From Chondrosia reniformis (taxonomy: Eukaryota > Porifera > Demospongiae > Chondrillida > Chondrillidae), in assembly GCA_947172415.1 (NCBI GenBank), contig OX359200.1, forward strand, positions 5,210,501 through 5,274,500: 64,000 bases of DNA, given 5' to 3'. Both the position numbers and the translations under genes were made by a program. The notes beneath the pieces were generated by a model that saw only the letters and a program-made list of their open reading frames with translations, ran no database searches and was not told the DNA's origin. Position 1 is the stretch's first letter. Each line of letters starts with the position of its first letter. Of the stretch, positions 50,601 through 62,023 are shown one piece after another.

Positions 50601-51840
50601 GCTATATTGGACCACCACGGGGGACAGCCCTAGACTAGGTGGCCTTCCCTGGCCATGCATTCACTGAAGTAGGCCGCCCCTCCTTTAGGTAATTACAGGA
50701 GCAATATATAGTAACCCACATTAAGAGGAGGAAGCTATATATATTCTTAGTCTATATTGCTTAGGCTGATCATGAGGGATAACAACCATTGAGTTATTTT
50801 TCAGTCAAGGTCAGTGGTACTGTAACAGATCAATCCACACATGGCCATCAATGCATCATTAGTCAGGATCCAATACAGGAAGAGAAGAAAGGCCACAGTG
50901 GGCCACCACTCAATGATCAGCCAAGTAAGCAGCAGGAAGCCTGGCCCCGTGTGTTACAAGATGCATGTTTAGCAAGGCTGCAAACCACTCAATCAATTGT
51001 ACTGGACTCTCCATCATGAACTATAATTGTTATATAAACTAAAAACCGTAATATCTCTGTGGATTGCATGTGTAACCAATGAACAAGTGCTACAAGGGAA
51101 TCTGGTGATTGGCTCAATGGTACTCACTGTTGCATCCATGGGGCTTCGTCTTGTTGACGAGGTTGTATGTGTCACTTTTCTTGAGCTGAAAATGGCTGTT
51201 GGTCTCCAGCTGGGAGTCCCCCTATGCGAGCCATGCACATGCACAGTCCACCATTGTGGTAAACAAGTGGACAAGTTCACCATCCATGGCCTCAGCCGCT
51301 CCAAGAGCCAGGGACACCATCCTCAGGACATGCATCACAATCAACTTCATCTTCAAGTCATCTCCAGAGTTCCCAAGCAGTACTGGCCTCAGTAGAAACA
51401 GATGGGAAGCAACTGGATGGAGTGACCATGATGCTCTGGGAAAGAGGGAAATCCCTCATATATGGGATGTAACCTGTCCCGACACCTTTTCTGCGTCCCA
51501 TGAGGCAGCAGCTACTAGGGTGGCCGGGGCAGTAGCTGAAGAGCAGAGGAGAGAAAGAAGCAAACATGCAGTGATTTAGCCTGGACCCATCATGTGATCC
51601 CCTTGGCCATCGAGACATGCAGCAGAAGCGTTTGGTCCTGATGCCTCAAATGATTTGATGCCTTAGGTAGAAGTATCATTGCAATCATCAATGATCCCCA
51701 CAACAGATCACACATGATTCAGCAATTTCAGTTGCTCTACAGCAAGGCAATGCCACCTCAGTATTGGGCACTTTCCCCATTAGATCCTTAATCTATCATC
51801 AACTTATATATATAGTGCAAGTTACGAATATATATCACAT
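50600..51840 (+). mobile_element. Degraded retrotransposon C-terminal fragment (copy 1)
   Basis: About 50860-51840 is collinear with 59620-60485. In broken frames it encodes VGLQLGVPLCEPC, then KRPDGVT-like and WDVTCPDTFSASHEA segments and an Arg/Glu-rich helix, a pattern seen at the end of invertebrate non-LTR retroelement proteins. The RPDGVT ... WDVT spacing resembles a restriction-like endonuclease core. This copy has frameshifts and is not functional. Confidence 0.5.
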
Positions 51841-53330
51841 TATGGGTGACTAAAACATATACTCAATTGTTACATTATTATTATAATGTACAATGATAAG
51901 TTGAACTAATAGTATGTACAATAAACCGTATGTCCCAATATATACAGAGTATGAATCTCATCAGTATATACAAATGTTGGAATTCTTGAGCTACAGCAGT
52001 CTCCTTGCTCCCAGCAGAAAATGGTTCACTTTTAACCTTCATTGTCTCGTAAAGATTGAAAATATAATCAAGAGAATAAAGATATATATCCTGCTTATAA
52101 ATTTGAATTATTTTGATCTCCTTTAGAGGATAATTACAAACATACAAGATGCAGTATTAGCTGGCTATTATATATATTCAAATTGCATTTCCAGCAGCAT
52201 GTGACAAAATAAGAGTGTCATGTTTAAATCTTAAATGACACTTGTATAGGATTCACAGAAACACACGGTGAAATTAGAGAGTCACTGGCACCAACTCTAG
52301 CCAGTATACTGTCTACCACTGAGATAGTGGCGGAGACACAGGACACAAAACAGCCTGCCTAAGTCATCAGGACAATAACACCGATCTAAAAGGAAGACGT
52401 GCGAACACTCTCTCTACAGCACTGATACACAGAGCACCTACTTGTCTGATATAAGTGGACTCTCGCATATTGGGTCCTGTTATGATATGAAACATATCCC
52501 TACCTACAAACCGTACATACAGTATACATAGATATGATTATATATATGAATCATTGGACATCAGAGCTAGCAACACTTATTGAATAGGTTATTGCTGCGT
52601 GGGCTTTAATGTAGAATGGTGTACGATGCAGTGTGTAATATTGGACGGCTTGAAGTGGCACCTCTTAGCAGTTTGATATCATTGCTATAAAAGCAATGTC
52701 GTCTTGCATCTCCAAACAAGGATGTCTTGCTCCTAACAGAATAATATCCCCTTCACCTGCACACAGACACAAGAAAGAGACCAAATACTTGGTGGAGGAG
52801 GGATCTATATAGCACAGAGCAAAGCTGATCTGTCAACAAGTTTAAAGGTCCAGGGTACCAATGATAACACATAATACACATCAAAGGGGTGGACGTACAA
52901 TGACAAAAGGGGGTGCTGGTGGCCTGGAAGCTAAGTGTGAAGATACAGATTACAAAGCAATGGGATGGCCAGGGTTCACCTCCAGGGCAGTAAAGAAAAA
53001 GAAAGAAAAGTGATACCCCCTACCATCAAAACCTGCCCAGACTGATTACTGACTGATTTAACTGATTTACATTTGTGTATGATGTTTGTATATTGTTTGT
53101 AATTACAGGACTCCCTGGTAGACCAGCTGTGAGCTGAAGGGACATTCCTGATTAAAATAATAATAACAATAACAATAACAATGGCCCAGTTGTAGGCTTG
53201 ATAACTTAGCTGGTCTGTCAACAAATTGAAAGGACATCCTGGAGCCAGTACAATCAACCACACAAAAATAAGCAATATAAAAAGATCACCAATCAGTTGA
53301 TTCAGAAATTTACAAGACTGTTAAGGAGTG
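51841..53330. other. Intergenic DNA before FReD gene F3
   Basis: No exon, RNA gene or clear mobile element recognised. Microsatellites such as (aataac)n occur at about 53152-53182. A short inverted pair flanks 52214-52246 (agagtgtcat / atgacact). Confidence 0.4.
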
Positions 53331-54143
53331 ATGTTTAAAGTGTTCCTCTTTGCTATACTTGTAGTTCTTGGGTGTGGACAGGAATGTAAGTCAGTTAAAC
53401 TCAACTCTCACTTATAGACAGACAATTCTTTCAGTGTATGACCAAACAGTCTATTTCTGTGTACAGGCAAGAGATATCCCGACTGCATCCCCACTGACTG
53501 TCAGGAGGTTAAGGACAAGTGTGGATGTGACAGCTCTGGAGTCTACACAATCAACATGTGTGGAAAGGTCAGGAATGTCCACTGTGACATGCTAGGAGCT
53601 GTGGGTTGGACTGTCTTTCAGCGTCGTCAAGATGGCTCGGTCAACTTCTACAGAGACTATGTGGACTACATTGATGGGTTTGGCAGCGCAGATGGGGAGT
53701 ACTGGCTGGGTCTGGACAACATTCACTGCCTGACCACAAGGTCACCTAAAGCTGAACTCCTTGTTGACCTGGCTGACTTTGAGGGTAACTATAAGTATGC
53801 TCGATATAGCTACTTTTCAATTGGTAATGGAGACACTGGATACAGAATAAACATTGGAGGGTACAGTGGAACAGCTGGTGATGGCATGAATGGAGGTGGA
53901 AATCCAGCAAATGGAATGTCCTTTACTACAAGAGATCATGATGCCGATGCTAGTGACAGCAACTGTGCTGTGACAAACAAAGGTGCTTGGTGGTATAAGG
54001 CCTGTCATGATGCCAACATCAATGGACAGTATCTCAGTGGACCACAGTCATCCTATGCTGATGGAGTCATCTGGCATCCTTTTAGAGGTCACCAGTATTC
54101 TCTCAAGTACACAGCAATGAAGATGCACAACACAAGGAATTAG
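53331..54143 (+). CDS. Secreted canonical fibrinogen-related (FReD) protein F3
   Basis: Two exons, 53331-53385 and 53467-54143, total 732 nt, 243 residues. Exon 1 is a signal peptide (MFKVFLFAILVVLGCGQE). The rest is one complete FReD domain: CGCDSSGVYTINMCG, VHCDM, GWTVFQRRQDGSVNFYR, EYWLGLDNIHCLT, a Ca-site DHDADASDSNCA, GAWWYKACHDANINGQY and the C-terminal GHQYSLKYTAMKM. This matches the length and motif order of ficolin, tachylectin-5 and tenascin FReDs. In that family the Ca-site and Cys loop build a pocket for acetylated sugars or protein ligands. GC content and codon use are higher than in F2/F5 and it is not their close paralogue. Intact. Confidence 0.9.
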
Positions 54144-55050
54144 CTCACAATTAGTGGAAAGAGAACAATTACATTAGGCTTAGTATAGACCACATTAAAA
54201 CCTTGTCATTCTCTTTTCTGTAAATGCAATAATAGTCATCATATTGCTGTGTGTAGCCAACTTAAATGATTTAATAGACATTGAATGTAACTATATATAC
54301 ACTATATACTAGTACATAAGCATACTCAGCTAATGAGATATCACATTGTCACCAGCTACAGTTCCTCACCTTTTGATTGAATGACTGGTCGGACGTATGG
54401 AACTGGTGCACTCACAGACACATCATCAAAACTACATACAAACAGTAACCATGGCAACACTAACCTACATTCCGCATGTCACGAGGTACACATTACACAC
54501 AATTGCACAAATATATAAATTGAACTATATTCAGTATGGCTATATAATTATCAATCAGACATGAAACATACATATGTATATAGACACATACTGCATGTAC
54601 ATTTGCAGAAAATATTTTTGTGTACAATTGTTTGTATAGCTGAGTATGACTATTTATATATAGCTGAGTATATAAGAATATAGGAATGGCTTATATTATA
54701 TAACAAAAGGTTTTACTCATGATCAACTAGGTTATACAGTTTGACTTGATTGGACTGTTTGTACAGTGCAACCTGTGTAAGCGGTCACCTGAATAGGGCA
54801 GTCACCTCTGAATTACAGTCGGCTCTTAAATTCCAGGCAAAATCGTATGTATATTATGGGCTTTACATAATACAGTCACCTCTCTAACAAGCTAGGCCAA
54901 TAGTAAGTTCTTTTGTTCTCAAGTTGATGGGTTTTACTACATATAATATGTAATATAGTTTTGCTATTTATTTGTTTGACAGTTTCAGTACCACATGCAA
55001 TTTATGTTAAGATCACAGTAGGTATTATTAACAATGTACATTCCCTACAG
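54144..55050. other. Spacer and pogo-like remnant upstream of F4
   Basis: From about 54570 the sequence is collinear with intron 2 of F2 and F5 (tagctgagtatga, a pogo-like piece 54763-54950 starting cagtgcaacctgtgtaagcg). So F4 lost its exons 1 and 2 while keeping part of intron 2. 54144-54560 holds nothing recognisable. Confidence 0.5.
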
Positions 55051-56063
55051 TGTGACCCCATCTCTTGGTAAGACTGAAACTGTGGCTGCTTCCTCTTGTA
55101 AAGAGATCAGAGACGTTCTGTCTAATGAATGTTCTGGAAGACCACAGAGTGGAACTTACTGGATCAGTGCAATGGAATGGTGCGACTGTGACTGTCAGAC
55201 ATATCCAAACAAGACCATGCAAGTGAGGGGGACTATATACAAATTATATGAATAGTTGAACTGTACATTATAATCTAACTACAGCATCGATATCAGTATT
55301 ATAAGGTTGTTTAGAATTTTGTGGACCATTACTAATATAAATAATCTTACATGCTACAGGAATCTTATTTGACGGCCATTTTTGCAATAAACAACTGTGG
55401 CCATATTCTGCAATTTCTACTGACACACAAAAATAGAAGCTGTTTTATCTAGTTTAGTTGTCATGCATATTGATATTATAATTTGGTGTTTGTTTAGCAA
55501 TTTTGTAATTGCATCATATTCATACAGGTTCTTGTGAAATGGATTTGGATGGAGATGGATGGACCATGGTATGGAAGCATTCATACTTGGAGGTGCTACC
55601 TCTCACAATAGATATGTATTATTTCAGTGACTATTTCAAGTAGTGCAGTGACCTTGAATTGGGATGGTGTAATATTCCTACGATTTAAGCCAACAGAGAT
55701 GCTCATTGCTGCTTATCACAACAAAGTCGTCAGGTTTGCTTACAAGGGTTGGTTCAACTGGAACATTGATAATGACTGGACAGGTGGAATACTTTTTGAA
55801 CCAAAGAAGATTGTGGACACATGTACTGCAACAGATTGGTCACAAGGGATTGAACCAGCCACAAGCTCCCATGCAGATGATAGGAGACTTCTTGGAATTA
55901 ATTTTGATAAACACTCTCCTCGTGAATATTTAGTAAGCTGTGTTGGTTATCATGGAACATTTGATTCACCAACTGAATGCAGATGGGGTGATTGCATGCC
56001 ATTGGGTTGGTAACTAAGAGCTTTGATGAACCAACAAATGACAATTGCTATTTACATTTGATA
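55051..56063 (+). pseudogene. FReD gene F4, truncated and frameshifted
   Basis: Exon 3 (55051-55222) is open and almost identical to that of F5. Exon 4 starts at 55528 but has one base deleted within its first ten bases, then an in-frame TAG (tttcaagtagtgc, about 55633), a deletion of the KKRR-coding stretch and a frame change near the end (tgcatgccattgggttgg). Exons 1 and 2 are absent. Four independent lesions make a functional product very unlikely. Confidence 0.8.
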
Positions 56064-56760
56064 ATATACGTAACTTCTCTAAACAGCTGCAGTCAATGTC
56101 ACTCTGTAGCGAAATTAACATTAGTATATTAGTTTCATATATATATTAAGCTCAGATGTCTCATGCAGTAAATGGACTCTGGATTTACCCCACCGACTCA
56201 TATCTTCTAAGAAGCTTGATGAGCTAATGGGTGGAACCAAAGTTCACTTAATGGGAACAAGGATCTAGATTCCCTCCCTGCTTGCCCAGAAAAGTGCAGG
56301 GTGAGTGTGGATAAATTGCAGATGCCAGCTGTGTTAATTAGCTTATGGGCAAGCAATAGTTGGCTACCCACCTCAATTGGGTTGACTGATCTCATTTTCA
56401 TGACTACATTATGTCTATATACTACAAACAAGCTAATAAGATTCCCATCTCAACATTTGCAGCTACTTGGTTCACTGATCTCATTGTTGTGACTATTATT
56501 ATGTCTACACTGATGGGTAGCTAATCTCATTGCCATGACTACCATTTCTACTATATATATATATGTAATAGCTACCTTCCTCTTTTTATATAAATAATAT
56601 ACCCTGAATGTCTGCTGCCATTATACTTTATACCTTAACATAAACTGATTGGTCTAAACACTAATCAATAATGGCAAAATAATGACATTCATTGACACAG
56701 AGTACTCTTACTAAGTAAAGTCTAGATCTGTAGTATTATATATTGATTCCTCTGTTCATC
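56064..56760. repeat. Dispersed repeat and partial promoter module downstream of F4
   Basis: About 56150-56560 repeats the sequence downstream of F1 (46255-46730). About 56680-56735 has gacattcattgacacagag and ctgtagtattata, a partial copy of the FReD promoter box without a gene. This confirms that F1-to-F2 and F4-to-F5 are copies of one block. Confidence 0.55.
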
Positions 56761-56819
56761 TCTAATAAATAATATACTTTATACCCTAACATAAACTGAT
56801 TGGCTGCTTCCATTCTAAA

Positions 56820-56975
56820 CACCAATTGCAATCAATAACAGCAAAATAATGACATTCATTGGCAGAGAGTATTATATAAATGTTTGTATTATAAAATCAA
56901 GTCTGTAGTATCAAAATCTCTGTCTGTAGTATAAATCACAGTCTCCTGCAGGGCTAGAGCAAGATCTAAAATTTC
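56820..56975 (+). promoter_or_regulatory. Promoter module of FReD gene F5
   Basis: aataatgacattcattggca, TATATAAA at 56873-56880, gtctgtagtatcaaaatctc at about 56901 and cagtctcctgcagggctaga at about 56940, same order as before F2. Confidence 0.55.
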
Positions 56976-57068
56976 AAGTGAGAAAATTTTAAACATGCAA
57001 TTACTTAATTAGACTCTAGATGTGCATGTTTCTGTTCATATACTGATTCATCTTCAGTGCAATCAAAA

Positions 57069-59344
57069 ATGACTGCTTCATTTGGAATAAATCTGTTGAT
57101 CCTCGTCTGTGTGTTGGGACTTGAAATTTCTATATGCTACTCTTCTATTATTGACAAAAACACTGGATTTGAAACACATCATTTACAAAGGGTATTAATG
57201 TGATATACATATTCACACTTCTACCTACATATTATTCTTGTATATTGGACTGTATATATATACAAACTTTAACTTGGTGTTTTATAATATACTCTGCATA
57301 TATTAACTTTAGCTAGTGAAATTCTCACTTTGAAATTTTCTAGAGGTCAACTTTCCCAACAAAGGACTGCACTTCAGCTAATGACGGAGAGGTCTTACAT
57401 TTCAGTGGAGGACCACAGATCAAAACAATATGGATATGTCAGAATGATGATTGGATTCCTCATGAGTACGTGTATATAAACACACAATAAATGGCACTGT
57501 ATTCAACATGCAAATAATTTTGTTTGCAGATGATTCTGTATGTGCAATTGCTTGTAACATTAAATGGTGTACAGATATAATTTATTCATAGCTGAGTATG
57601 AATATATATTTATAGTTATAATGGCAATATATAGAAATGGCCCACATTTTGCTCATGGTTAAACAGTTTGCAATTGACTATATTGGACTGTATATCGTGC
57701 ACCTATTCTGTACAGTGAAAAGCATGTATATAAGCGGTCACCTGACTTGAGCGGTCACCTGACTTGAGTGGTCACCTGACTTGAGTGGTCACCTGACTTG
57801 AACTGTCACCTCCAAATTCAGCCTTTAAAATCCTGGCAAAATTATCTTATGTATAAAATGAATGGTCTTTGCTTTCTATAATGTGGTCACCTCTCTAACA
57901 AGGCTAAATTCAGCAGACTGCATGTATTAGACAGGTTTAATATATAATATGGAATAGTTATAATCAAAATGTAATTATTATTGTGCTATCTATATAATAT
58001 GTGTCTGGCAGTTTAAGTGCTATAGTAAGAGTAAAAGCTATATACCTATCAATATATACTTTAAGACCAGAGCAAAGTTCTTGAACTGATCCATCACAAA
58101 TTGTATGAGCTACTTTCTATTATTTTATTAAGGCTCCTTGTTTATACCAGCTCTGCATGGGCTATGTACCAATTTAAACAATAACATTAAGATCATAGCT
58201 TTGCATATATATACGTATATGCAATTTAAATAAAAACAATGCATTCCCTACAGTGTGACCCCATCTCTTGGTAAGACTGAAACTGTGGCTGCTTCCTCTT
58301 GTAAAGAGATCAGAGACGTTCTGTCTAATGAATGTTCTGGAAGACCACAGAGTGGAACTTACTGGATCAGTGTAATGGAATGGTGCGACTGTGACTGTCA
58401 GATAAACCCAAACAAGACCATGCAAGTGAGGGGACTATATACATTATATGAATAGTTGAACTATACAACATCAATTAGTGGGCTGATATTCAAATCTGTT
58501 GTTGTAAACTATAATGTTTTTACTTGACAGCCATTTTTTCAATAAACAAGTTGAATAGTTGAATTTTTTTGTGTCAAACCACAACATCAGTAAAGGTATA
58601 TAATCATTGTTTTGTGAAACATTATAAACAGGAATAATCCTATATAGCTATATGCCATAGGAATTTTTACTTGACGGCCATTTTTGTGATAAACACCCGT
58701 GGTCATATTGTGCAATTTCTACTGACACACATAAAATACAAGCTGCTTTATCTAGTTTAGTTGTCATGCATATTTGTTTGTCTTGTATATTCATTGTATT
58801 CATACAGGTACACTGTGAAATGGATTTGGATGGTGGAGGATGGACCATGGTATGGAAGCATTCATACATGGAGGTGCTACCTCTCACAACAGATATGTAC
58901 TATTTCAGTGACTATTTCAAGCAGTGCAGTGACCTGGAATCGGGATGGTGTAATATTCCTAAGAAGAGACGATTTAAGCCAACAGAGATGCTCATTGCTG
59001 CTTATCACAACAAAGTTGTCAGGTTTGCTTACAAGGGTTGGTTCAACTGGAACATTGACAATGACTGGACAGGTGGAATACTTATTGAACCAAAGAAGAT
59101 TGTGGACACATGTACTGCAACAGATTGGTCACAAGGGATTGAACCAGCCCCAAGCTCAAATGATGAGAGGAGGCTTCTTGGAATTAATTTTGATATACAC
59201 TCTCCTCGTGACTATTTAGTAAACTGTAATGGTTATCATGGAACATTTGATTCACCAACTGAATGCAGATGGCACGATTGTGATTGGCAAGGAAATAGAG
59301 CTTTGGTGAACCAACAGATAACAATTGCTATTTACATTCGATAA
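57069..59344 (+). CDS. Secreted fibrinogen-related protein F5
   Basis: Four exons: 57069-57191, 57344-57465, 58254-58425, 58808-59344, total 954 nt, 317 residues. Same architecture as F2: signal peptide (MTASFGINLLILVCVLGLEI), two-Cys module, FReD/COLFI-like entry (SGTYWISVMEWCDCDC, VHCEMDLDGGGWTMVW) and divergent Trp/Cys-rich C-terminus. Differences from F2 cluster in two surface-like segments: CTATDWSQGIEP versus CTWTDHTQGIEP, and CRWHDCDWQGN versus CRWGDCHWGGN. Exon 2 is the same in both genes by my reading. Intron 2 carries the same pogo-like remnant as F2, with four rather than two cacctgacttgag units. An AATAAA lies at about 59468, a candidate polyadenylation signal. Confidence 0.8.
57715..57960. 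mobile_element. pogo-like MITE remnant in F5 intron 2
   Basis: Same element as at 48565-48780. The unit ggtcacctgacttgagt is repeated four times here, showing expansion or contraction after duplication of the block. Confidence 0.5.
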
Positions 59345-59519
59345 TATATCTCCTCTAAACAACTGCAGTCATATTGACAATATCACTCTGTAGGGAAATT
59401 AACAGTACTATATTATTTACGAAAAGTATTATCATTTTCCCCATTAAGTCTGATATGTATTGTCAATTGAATAAACTTTAATTTGAAATGATAAATGATA
59501 TCTGAAGTGCCACCCATCT

Positions 59520-60485
59520 TGCCTCTAGCCCCGTCTGCCTTTCTGGCATCTGCTGCTGGGTGCACTGGCCTTACTACTCAGATCCTTCCAGGCAGGTTGA
59601 AGGACGTCCCCTACCCCTTGGTGGAGGATCCAATCCAGGAAGGGAAGAAAGGCCACAGTGGGCCACCACCCAACGATCAGCCAATTAAGCAGGAGAAAGC
59701 CTGGAATGTCCCATGTGTTACAAGATACATGTCATGTTCGGCATAGCAAGGCTGCAAAGCACAAGGAATGAGCAAGTTCCACAAAGGAATCTGGTGCATG
59801 GCTCAATGATACTCCCTGTTGTATCCTTGGGGCTTTGCCTTGTTGATGAGGTTGTCTGTGTCACTGTTGGTCTCCAGCTGGGAGTCCCCCTATGCGAGCC
59901 ACGTGCACACTCCACCATTGTGGTAAACAAGCGGACATGTTCACCACCCATGGCCTCAGCTGTTCCAAGAGCCAGGGACGCCATCCTCAGCACATCACTA
60001 GCTAATTATAAAGCACAGTTCCCAACACCTTGGAACCTGTTGGCACGCCACATTAGAACAGATGGGAGGCGACCGGATGGAGTGACCATCACCCCCTGGG
60101 ATGTGACCTTTCCTGACACATTTTCTGGGTCCCATGAGGCATCAGCTACTAGGGCGTCCAGGGCAGTAGCTGAAGAGGCAGAGGAGAGAAAGAAGCAAAA
60201 ATACAGTGATTTAGCCTTGACCCATCATGTGATCCCCTTGGCCATCGAGACAGCAGAAGCATTTGGTCCTGATTGATGCCTCAAATGTCAAAAGAATCAT
60301 TGTAATCAAATAATCCCAACACCAGATCACACATGATTCAGTAATTTCAGTTGCTCTACAGCAAGGTAATGCCACCTCAGTATTGGGCACTTTCTCCATT
60401 AGATCCTTAATCTATTATTCGCAGTGCTTTGCACTGCAATAACAGCTTATATTCACATATATAGTGTAAGTTACGAATTTATACA
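59520..60485 (+). mobile_element. Degraded retrotransposon C-terminal fragment (copy 2)
   Basis: Collinear with the fragment after F2. A frame 59713-60276 keeps VGLQLGVPLCEPR, then LARHIRTDGRRPDGVTITPW, DVTFPDTFSGSHEA and an Arg/Glu-rich helix ending in ALTHHVIPLAIETAEAFGPD. It resembles the C-terminal, possibly endonuclease, end of a non-LTR retroelement protein. Part of the basic Cys/His region is frame-disrupted. It was duplicated together with the FReD block. Confidence 0.5.
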
Positions 60486-60857
60486 CGGATGCAAGTGGCT
60501 ACCAAAATAATCACAATCAGGTATGTTAAATGCTACACGACTTTATATTAGCCACACTGAAATTCTCAACTTCTGCATACAGAGTAGTAGTCTCTACAAA
60601 TCATATAAGGTTAACCTTCCAATTACATTAGCTGATCACACCTTAGTATATTTATATAGACTGAAGATGAAGTATCTGCATGCCATTATCAGCAAAAATT
60701 CCAGTCTAAGGGGGTCTCGGCCAATAATCACTGCAGATGTGAGTGTGAGCTAAGAGTACCGACAGTTGTTTGCATGCATTCCCATAAACAACAGGGTTAG
60801 AGACCATTTGGTAACTTGCACACAAGGGACATTGTTCATGAAATAAATTAAAGGCCT
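60486..60857. other. Spacer at the junction of the two gene clusters
   Basis: No gene supported. About 60745-60825 is, on the minus strand, related to a segment in copy D intron 1 (about 33752-33832; both encode the chance-looking QMVSNPVxY), so a dispersed repeat is present. At about 60857 it abuts the middle of an FN3-7 exon, which marks a rearrangement breakpoint. Confidence 0.4.
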
Positions 60858-62023
60858 CAGGAACTACCTGCCAAATGAGAGTGAGAGCTGTGTCTGATGT
60901 TGGAAGTGGAGAATGGAGTATCATAGTTAGTAGGACTACTTATGATGGTATGCTACTGTAAGCATTGGACAGCTAATCTTGATATATTCTGCTTTGTGTG
61001 TAAACGTTACAAGTTATTCATGTAATGTTGATAAAACAACAGTTTTTATAAGAATGGCATAATTTTGACTGTTAGTATACGTACGTATTTGTTTCCCTGT
61101 TTGCATTGGTTGTAGTATCAGTGAAAGTACATCAAATGGTAGATGGTACTTTGTGTGTAAATTATTTCATTATAATTATTTACAGTAGTAACATTGTATT
61201 GTATGTTTATAAAATGTTTTTAAAGCAAGTGTAGACATGAAAACTGTATCATGCTGTACATGTCTACATGTTCAACTCAGATACCAATGAGTTCGAAAGT
61301 TATAATGGAGGATGTCAACACATCTGTGTGAACACATTTGGATCGTACTACTGTTTGTGTTTACCAGGATATACATTACATGAAGATGGGCGAGGAGTGA
61401 GTAGGTACACATGCGCATATTCAATAACTCTGATTTAATTGTATGTCTAAGATACAGTGTACATGTAAACATACGTACATACGTACATACGTACATGTAC
61501 AGGTACAGAAATCATAGTTTTGTATATTCAATATAACTTGTATTAACTTTTTATAATCTTTCAGATGAAGAAGTTTCTATAAACTTTGAAATGATCGGTG
61601 TTTCTGGAAGAGAAGGACAAAGACTGGTTCTTGCTGTGGACAGAATAGGATGGACCAGAGCACCTTTATCAGTACCTGTTAGCATCCTTCATCTCAATAC
61701 AAGCTTTCCTAATCAAGGTACAGACTATATTGTGAATTACCTTATGTTCCTTGGTAATGTGGCTATATATATTAAGATTAAAATTACAAATAATTCAGTT
61801 TGACATCTTATACACAGCTAATGAGGGTGACTATTCTCTGTTAACAAAAGAACTGACATTCAATTCTATCTATGCATCAAATGAGAGACAAGTAGTTGCC
61901 ATAGATCTGATTGAAGATGGTAATGAAGGGGAGGAGGATGAGCTGTTTTATGTCCTTCTTCGTCCTCCTCCAGAAGTACAGAGCAAGAAGAAATTAGTCA
62001 CTTGTGTTATTCATGTCGGTTGA
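60858..62023 (+). pseudogene. Truncated copy of the Ig/FN3/EGF/Calx-beta gene
   Basis: Starts inside an FN3-7 exon (60858-60947) and continues with EGF (61281-61396) and both Calx-beta exons (61565-61717, 61818-62023). All upstream exons are missing. In the EGF the first Cys is replaced by Phe (TNEFES instead of TDECES), and about 10 bp are deleted near its end, removing the last Cys and shifting the frame. The Calx-beta exons remain open and intact. The 3' flank is nearly identical to that of copy B, so this fragment probably derives from a copy B-like gene. Confidence 0.8.
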
